Assembly: GCF_017873675.1 (NCBI RefSeq)
Contig: NZ_JAGGKK010000022.1
Coordinates: forward strand, 1-64,000
From: Virgibacillus litoralis
Lineage (GTDB): Bacteria > Bacillota > Bacilli > Bacillales > Amphibacillaceae
Reading direction: 5' to 3'
Length of the DNA stretch: 64,000 bases
The translations under genes were made by a program, and so were the position numbers. Positions 57,992 to 64,000 of the stretch are shown in pieces. The notes beneath the pieces were generated by a model that was given only the letters and a program-made list of their open reading frames with translations, was not told where the DNA came from and did no database searches. Positions within the stretch are counted from its first letter, which is position 1. Every line of letters begins with the position of its first letter.

Positions 57992-58891
57992 ATGAAGAAA
58001 AAATTTCTACTGGCAGTAATAGTGGTATTGCTCATCACAAATGTTGCTACTTTGCTTATTTGGAATGGTGATGACAATGTGACTCTCGACAATAAAGATA
58101 CAGAAATAGATCAAAAAAAACCTGTTGCTACTGTTAATGGTGAGGAAATTTCATACGAACAATGGATGGAATCCTTACGAGGAAATTACGGGGAAGAACA
58201 ACTTAAGGGAATGATTGACAAAGCTGTTGTGAAGCAGCTTGCAGATGAAAAAAATATTAAAATTAATGATAAAGTTATTGCCAGGGAAATAGCACTTCTT
58301 ACTTCAATGCAAAGTCCCATGTCTGCGGAGGAAACGAAACAAAAAGAAGACGAGTGGCGTGAGGAAATCTTATATCGTTATCAACTAGGTGCACTTTTAA
58401 CAGCTGATTCTTCAATACCAGAAGGAGAAATTAAAGCACACTTTGACGAGTACGGTGACCAATATAATTTTCAGGCTTCACTGCAACTTTCGCATATTAT
58501 AGTGCCGAATTTTGAAACGGCTGAAAAGGTTAAAAAAGAACTCGATAACGGTGCATCATTTGATCTACTAGCCCAAGAATATTCAACCGATGAAGAAACT
58601 AAAGCTAGTGGAGGATATTTAGGTCTGTTCGTGAATGAAAGTAAGTTCTTACCTGGGGGCTACTTGGAAGCAGCTTCTGGAATGGATGAACGGACATATA
58701 GTGATCCTTTTCAGAGTGATACAGGTGTAGCTATTATTTATCTTCATCAAAAACTGCCATCAATAACATTTGAGTACGATGAAATAAAACCATACATTAA
58801 ACGCGAGCTTGCTTTAGGAGAATCTAATCAAACGCTGACTGCTGATCCGCTTTGGGATAAATTAGACATTGATTGGGTATATGAAGAATAA
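57992..58891 (+). CDS. yacD: Membrane-anchored parvulin-type peptidyl-prolyl isomerase YacD
   Basis: A 299-residue PrsA/SurA-like protein. N-terminal membrane anchor (KKFLLAVIVVLLITNVATLLIW, 2-23), no lipobox cysteine, an N-terminal chaperone-like region, and a rotamase domain (about 160-255) with LSHIIVPNFETAEKVKKELDNGASFDLLAQEYSTD and GGYLGLF. Faces the outside of the membrane; clients unknown. AAAGGAGTTACC precedes the ATG. Last gene of the coaX run. Confidence 0.9.
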   Translation: MKKKFLLAVIVVLLITNVATLLIWNGDDNVTLDNKDTEIDQKKPVATVNGEEISYEQWMESLRGNYGEEQLKGMIDKAVVKQLADEKNIKINDKVIAREIALLTSMQSPMSAEETKQKEDEWREEILYRYQLGALLTADSSIPEGEIKAHFDEYGDQYNFQASLQLSHIIVPNFETAEKVKKELDNGASFDLLAQEYSTDEETKASGGYLGLFVNESKFLPGGYLEAASGMDERTYSDPFQSDTGVAIIYLHQKLPSITFEYDEIKPYIKRELALGESNQTLTADPLWDKLDIDWVYEE

Positions 58892-58935
58892 GCTAAATTA
58901 GATGTAGGTATTTTACCAATTTCATTACGTTTCAG

Positions 58936-58995
58936 TTGACATTTTTTTGATTTAAACGTACATTATAAATAAATCCTACAAAAACACTAGGAATT
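58936..58995 (+). promoter_or_regulatory. cysK promoter and CymR-like operator
   Basis: TTGACA (58936-58941), 17 bases, TACATT (58959-58964). Downstream, TAAATCCTACAAAA then CACTAGGAATT (58970-58995) matches the CymR box TAAWnCnnAnWnAnnnATMGGAATT with one extra base in the spacer, overlapping the transcription start as a repressor site would. Confidence 0.55.
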
Positions 58996-59008
58996 AGGAG
59001 GAATTGTA

Positions 59009-59941
59009 ATGAGAGTGGCTGACAATATAACTGGCTTGATTGGGGAAACCCCGATAGTAAAATTGAATCGTACCGTAGATGATAATAGCGCAGATGTATA
59101 TTTAAAATTGGAATTTATGAATCCGGGAAGCTCTGTAAAAGACCGTATTGCTCTATCAATGGTTGAAGCAGCAGAAAAAGAAGGCGTTTTAAAAGAAGGC
59201 GACACAATCATTGAGCCAACGAGCGGAAATACAGGAATTGGTTTAGCAATGGTGGCTGCTGCAAAAGGATATAATTCAGTACTCGTGATGCCTGATACAA
59301 TGAGTAAAGAGCGTCGTAACTTATTGAGAGCTTATGGGGCGGAGCTAGTTTTAACACCTGGAGCCGATGGTATGAAAGGTGCTATTAAAAAAGCTGAAGA
59401 ATTAAAAGATGCAAATGGCTATTTCATGCCACAACAATTTAACAACGAAGCAAATACAGAGGTCCACGAACGGACAACTGGTAAAGAAATTGTAAGCCAG
59501 ATGAGTGATGGTCTCGATGCATTTGTGTCTGGTATTGGCACAGGCGGGACAATTACAGGTGCTGGTAAAGTATTGAAGGAAAACTTTGATGATGTAAAAA
59601 TTTATGCTGTAGAACCGGATGATTCCGCTATTCTATCTGGCGGTTCCCCAGGTCCACATAAAATTCAAGGTCTTGGAGCTGGCTTTGTACCTAAGATCCT
59701 AAATACTGAAATTTATGATGAGGTTATACGAATCTCAAATGATGAGGCTTTTGCTACGTCACGAGAAGTTGCAAAACGTGAAGGTATTTTAGGTGGCATC
59801 TCAGCTGGTGCAGCGGTTGCAGCGGCAAAAAGGGTTGCTAAGCAACTAGGTAAAGGCAAAAAAGTACTTGCGGTAATTCCTGACAATGGTGAACGCTATT
59901 TATCAACACCATTGTACCAATACGATACAGAAGATGAATAA
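59009..59941 (+). CDS. cysK: Cysteine synthase (O-acetylserine sulfhydrylase)
   Basis: A 310-residue fold-type-II PLP enzyme. Lysine of the Schiff base in [13 protein letters not shown], substrate loop [11 protein letters not shown], cofactor phosphate loop [13 protein letters not shown]. It makes cysteine from O-acetylserine and sulfide; in B. subtilis it also controls the CymR repressor. AGGAGGAATTG precedes ATG 59009. Single gene with its own terminator. Confidence 0.96.
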   Translation: MRVADNITGLIGETPIVKLNRTVDDNSADVYLKLEFMNPGSSVKDRIALSMVEAAEKEGVLKEGDTIIEPTSGNTGIGLAMVAAAKGYNSVLVMPDTMSKERRNLLRAYGAELVLTPGADGMKGAIKKAEELKDANGYFMPQQFNNEANTEVHERTTGKEIVSQMSDGLDAFVSGIGTGGTITGAGKVLKENFDDVKIYAVEPDDSAILSGGSPGPHKIQGLGAGFVPKILNTEIYDEVIRISNDEAFATSREVAKREGILGGISAGAAVAAAKRVAKQLGKGKKVLAVIPDNGERYLSTPLYQYDTEDE

Positions 59942-59956
59942 TGTTTCATGATTATT

Positions 59957-59999
59957 CAAAAAGGATTAGCATCCGTAGATAGATGCTAGTCCTTTTTTC
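59957..59999 (+). terminator. Terminator of cysK
   Basis: AAGGATTAGCATC pairs with GATGCTAGTCCTT around CGTAGATA, then a TTTTTT tail. Confidence 0.9.
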
Positions 60000-60090
60000 A
60001 ATTTAATACACCTGAAAATATTCTGAAAAAAAGGGGGATGTGGCGCAAACAGTTAGTTTCACCTCATAGACAGGTTGGCGTGCTGATTTG

Positions 60091-60220
60091 GCGGATCCTC
60101 ATTCCGTTATTTGCCCTTTTCAGCCACATTTTTCTTTGTTATTGGGTAAATAACGAAACCAGGAACCGTTTCAACCTTCTAGGACGGATCTTTTACTCAT
60201 TTAACGGAACGACGATTCAC
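60091..60220. repeat. Repeat R3, copy between cysK and folP
   Basis: GCGGATCCTCATTCCGTTAT at the left and TTTAACGGAACGACGATTC at the right form the family's inverted ends around a different centre. Otherwise 60000-60462 shows no gene; the pabB-pabA-pabC genes of B. subtilis would be here. Confidence 0.65.
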
Positions 60221-60462
60221 TTCACTGTTTTGTGTGATTTATATTCCGCTGATGTCACACCATAAATCGAATTGTGAATGGCCGTTCACCCTTGATATAA
60301 CATTAAAAATATATTATCGGGTTCACAATGCAAAATCTCGTGTGAATTTTTCATGTTTGAAGTGAATTAGCGCTCTTAGTACCTAATTGAAGATACTTGC
60401 GCTTTTGTTCTGCTGTGATACGATAGTAACCGAAATAATCAGATGTGAAAGAAGGTTGTGCC

Positions 60463-61296
60463 TTGAATTTAAAAACGAACTTGATAACATATGATTTAAC
60501 TAATCGCACACATATTATGGGGATACTGAATGTAACTCCTGATTCTTTTTCAGACGGTGGAAGTTATACATCTATAGACCGGGCAGTTGAACAAGCAGTT
60601 GCAATGGAGAAGCAAGGTGCAGATATTATAGATATAGGCGGTGAATCTACACGCCCAAACCATGAGCCGGTATCAGCCACTGAAGAACTTGATCGTGTTT
60701 TGCCGGTTATTCGCAAGGTAAAAGAAGCGGTAAGTATTCCGATTTCAATTGACACATATAAGGCAGAAACAGCAAGACAAGCAGTTAAGGCAGGTGCAGA
60801 TATCATAAACGATGTATGGGGAGCTAAAAGAGAACCTAAAATAGCTGAAGTTGCAGCAGAATACAATGTCCCAATTATATTGATGCACAATAGAGCAAAC
60901 AAGAACTATACGTCACTTATTGATGATATGAAGCAGGATTTACAAGAGAGTATCGATATCGCTTTGGAAGCTGGCGTCACAAATGAAAATATAATTCTCG
61001 ATCCAGGAGTTGGATTTGCTAAAACTGCAGCAGACAATTTGGTTGTTATGAATAATCTGGAGAAATTTGCTGTTCTAGGATATCCAATATTATTGGGGAC
61101 ATCACGTAAAACATTTATTGGCAAAATTTTGGATGTGCCTCCAGAAGAACGTGATAATGGTACTGGAGCAACAACGTGCCTTGGAATTACTAAAGGTGCT
61201 CAAATCATCCGAGTTCATAATGTGAAAATGCATGTTGAGCTAGCTAAAATGATGGACGCAATGCTAGGAAAGGGAGGGACGGAAACCCTTGGATAA
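60463..61296 (+). CDS. folP: Dihydropteroate synthase
   Basis: A 277-residue DHPS (sul). Signature 1 MGILNVTPDSFSDGG, signature 2 DIIDIGGESTRPNHEPVS, then ILDPGVGFAKT and LLGTSRKTFIGKIL. It joins p-aminobenzoate to dihydropterin pyrophosphate, the sulfonamide target. TTG start at 60463 eight bases behind AAGAAGG; the upstream GTG at 60445 lies in front of that site. First gene of folP-folB-folK-yazB, overlapping folB by 8 bases. Confidence 0.95.
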   Translation: MNLKTNLITYDLTNRTHIMGILNVTPDSFSDGGSYTSIDRAVEQAVAMEKQGADIIDIGGESTRPNHEPVSATEELDRVLPVIRKVKEAVSIPISIDTYKAETARQAVKAGADIINDVWGAKREPKIAEVAAEYNVPIILMHNRANKNYTSLIDDMKQDLQESIDIALEAGVTNENIILDPGVGFAKTAADNLVVMNNLEKFAVLGYPILLGTSRKTFIGKILDVPPEERDNGTGATTCLGITKGAQIIRVHNVKMHVELAKMMDAMLGKGGTETLG

Positions 61297-61654
61297 AATT
61301 TTGATTAATCAAATGGCGTTCTATGGTTACCATGGTCTTTTTCCGGAAGAAAATAAACTTGGTCAACGATTTTATGTTGACGTGCAGCTAATGCTTGACC
61401 TAAAAAAATCAAGTATGTCTGATGATATGAATGACTCCATCAATTATGGAGATGTATATGAGCTTGTAAAAGAAATAATGGAAGGTAAGCCAAAAAATCT
61501 GATTGAAGCTGTTGCTGAAGATATTGCCAAGGATTTATTTCATGAATTTTATTTACTTAAAGCTTGCACGGTGAAAGTTACGAAGCCTGACCCTCCTATA
61601 CCAGGGCATTATCAATCAGTAGCAGTGGAAATTACTCGGGAGCGAGCGGAATGA
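61289..61654 (+). CDS. folB: Dihydroneopterin aldolase
   Basis: A 121-residue tunnelling-fold enzyme. MAFYGYHGLFPEENKLGQRFYVDVQL near the start, DSINYGDVYELVKEIMEG with the pterin contact region, LIEAVAEDIA with the glutamate, and the C-terminal VTKPDPPIPGHYQSVAVEI with the catalytic lysine. TTG start at 61289 behind GGGAGGGA. Overlaps folP and folK (ATGA-type junction). Confidence 0.95.
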   Translation: MDKILINQMAFYGYHGLFPEENKLGQRFYVDVQLMLDLKKSSMSDDMNDSINYGDVYELVKEIMEGKPKNLIEAVAEDIAKDLFHEFYLLKACTVKVTKPDPPIPGHYQSVAVEITRERAE

Positions 61655-62163
61655 AGACTGCATACCTTGCCTTGGGGACTAACATCGAGCCCAGGGAAGA
61701 ATATTTAACATCAGCACTAGAAATACTGCGAAAAGACAATAATATTCATATTAGTCAACAATCATCTATATATGAGACGGCACCGGTTGGTTATGCTGAC
61801 CAAGCTGATTTTTTGAATATGGTGATTGAATTGGAGACATATTTATCAGCGTTAAATCTACTGGAACTTTGTCAAACCATCGAAAGGCAATTAGGGAGAA
61901 AAAAGCTAATTCGCTTCGGTCCTCGAACAATTGACCTTGACATTTTAGTCTATAATCAAGAAAATAGAAAAACAGACGTTTTAACAATTCCGCACCCTAG
62001 AATGCATGAACGCGCATTCGTGCTTATTCCGTTACATGAGATTGCACCTGAATTGTTATTGTACAAAGGTGGTAAGACAGTGTCGGATTATATAAAAGCA
62101 CTCTCGGAAAGCGACATAAAGGATGTAACGCGATGGACACACAAAGGCTCGGCAGAAGAATAA
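61651..62163 (+). CDS. folK: HPPK (2-amino-4-hydroxy-6-hydroxymethyldihydropteridine pyrophosphokinase)
   Basis: A 170-residue kinase. YLALGTNIEPREEYL at the N terminus, FLNMVIELET, and the metal-binding RFGPRTIDLDILVY followed by LTIPHPRMHERAFVLIPL. It makes the pyrophosphate substrate of FolP. ATG 61651 overlaps the folB stop; the 3' end overlaps yazB by 31 bases. Confidence 0.96.
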   Translation: MKTAYLALGTNIEPREEYLTSALEILRKDNNIHISQQSSIYETAPVGYADQADFLNMVIELETYLSALNLLELCQTIERQLGRKKLIRFGPRTIDLDILVYNQENRKTDVLTIPHPRMHERAFVLIPLHEIAPELLLYKGGKTVSDYIKALSESDIKDVTRWTHKGSAEE

Positions 62164-62357
62164 AGGCGTTTCGCAAACTAAAAGGATATACACAAGTAGA
62201 GCTAGCTTATAAATTGGAACTTCCTATTATTACACTAGGCAGTATTGAGCGAGGTAAGCAAGAGGCTTCGGAGAAATTATTAAATCATATAGCTGATACA
62301 TTATCTGTAAGTAAAAAAGAATTGACTAAAGCGGATGAATCCGCAAAGGAGGAATAA
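62133..62357 (+). CDS. yazB: XRE-family helix-turn-helix protein YazB
   Basis: A 74-residue single-domain HTH regulator: LGRRIKAFRKLKGYTQVELAYKLELPIITLGSIERGKQEASEKLLNHIADTL. Same place as YazB in B. subtilis, overlapping folK. Targets are unknown. The ATG at 62133 sits within the folK end, so translation is probably coupled. Directly followed by the ribosome site of the decayed dusB. Confidence 0.88.
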   Translation: MDTQRLGRRIKAFRKLKGYTQVELAYKLELPIITLGSIERGKQEASEKLLNHIADTLSVSKKELTKADESAKEE

Positions 62358-62571
62358 TCCATAATTATAACAATACCAAATAGAGTTGTCTTAGCTCGCT
62401 TAGATGGTAAGCAATTAATAACAATAAAGAGAAAACAATGAACATGGGATAAAAGGAAACGGAAAAGAAAGAGCACGAATTAACCATATTGAAATAAGAG
62501 AAGGCTTGCTGGACATTTTACTCACCTATGTACAAGAGCTGCTGGCAAAGCTTCCTAATCTTGTAAGTTAA
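62345..62571 (+). pseudogene. dusB: dusB (tRNA-dihydrouridine synthase) deletion remnant
   Basis: The ribosome site AAAGGAGG (62345-62352) remains, followed without a start codon by IIITIPNRVVLARLDG (62361-62408), the DusB N terminus (normally KIGNIxIPNRVVLAPMAG). After a short degraded stretch that still shows RKQ and TW, another frame reads GIKGNGKERARINHIEIREG and LLDILLTYVQELLAKLPNLVS to the stop at 62569-62571, the DusB C terminus. About 850 bases encoding the catalytic barrel are gone. Intact dusB (yacF) stands here in B. subtilis. Confidence 0.75.
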
Positions 62572-62587
62572 AAGCATCTACGAAAGA

Positions 62588-62616
62588 ATTGCCAGTTGCT
62601 TGCTGGCGTTTTTTTT
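62588..62616 (+). terminator. Terminator of the folate operon
   Basis: GCCAG and CTGGC around TTGCTTG, followed by GTTTTTTTT; the natural end of the former dusB transcript. Confidence 0.75.
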
Positions 62617-62617
62617 G

Positions 62618-64000
<1,383 letters not shown>

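Noticed and set aside
60038-60265. Open reading frame of 75 codons between cysK and folP
   Set aside because: It overlaps repeat R3 and has neither a plausible start context nor homology I can recognise to the missing pab genes.

Overview
The window is a low-GC Gram-positive, endospore-forming member of the Bacillaceae. From 3.2 kb to the right edge the gene order is that of the Bacillus subtilis chromosome just clockwise of the origin (yaaH-yaaI-tadA-ffs-dnaX through folK-yazB-lysS), and sporulation genes are abundant (bofA, csfB, yabG, sspF, spoVG, fin, spoVT, yabP, yabQ, spoIIE). The many dispersed intergenic repeats remind me of Oceanobacillus/Virgibacillus-type genomes; that genus-level guess is an inference.

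Layout. (1) 1-2.7 kb: accessory DNA with four small stand-alone genes (DUF402, GNAT, Nudix, nucleotidyltransferase), each followed by a related imperfect-palindrome element, like a cassette array; an insertion-sequence remnant follows. (2) 3.2-6.2 kb: a DJ-1/PfpI protein, the spore cortex enzyme YaaH, YaaI and TadA. (3) 6.3-18.2 kb: SRP RNA, DNA polymerase III and recombination genes (dnaX, ebfC, recR, holB, yabA), thymidylate kinase, the c-di-AMP receptor DarA and RNA modification genes. The rRNA operon found between bofA and yaaO in B. subtilis is absent. (4) 18.3-31 kb: abrB with a textbook Spo0A-controlled double promoter, metG, tatD, yabE, rnmV-rsmA, yabG, veg, sspF, ispE, purR, spoVG. 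(5) 31.5-46.1 kb: glmU-prs-ctc-pth-fin-mfd-spoVT, then yabM-mazG-rqcP-yabP-yabQ-divIC-yabR. (6) 46.1-51.7 kb: a reversed tRNA-Met, spoIIE, yabS, yabT. (7) 51.8-64 kb: tilS-hpt-ftsH, coaX-hslO-yacD-cysK, the folate genes folP-folB-folK, yazB, a wrecked dusB, and the start of lysS.

Functionally these are mostly housekeeping genes (replication and repair, translation, nucleotide, cell-wall and folate precursors) interleaved with sporulation genes. I could read promoters for sigma-A, -B, -E, -F, -G, -H and -K in front of the genes whose B. subtilis homologues use those factors. Relative to B. subtilis, ridA (yabJ), pabB-pabA-pabC, xpaC-yaaN and the rRNA operon are missing, dusB is a deletion pseudogene, and an SCP2-domain gene is inserted between veg and sspF.

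The least explained content is intergenic: at least six dispersed repeat families, including a MITE-like composite element with 15-bp terminal inverted repeats (three loci), a two-copy GC-rich element, a family placed directly behind transcription terminators, and the palindromic elements behind each accessory cassette. No phage, CRISPR array or complete insertion sequence was seen.
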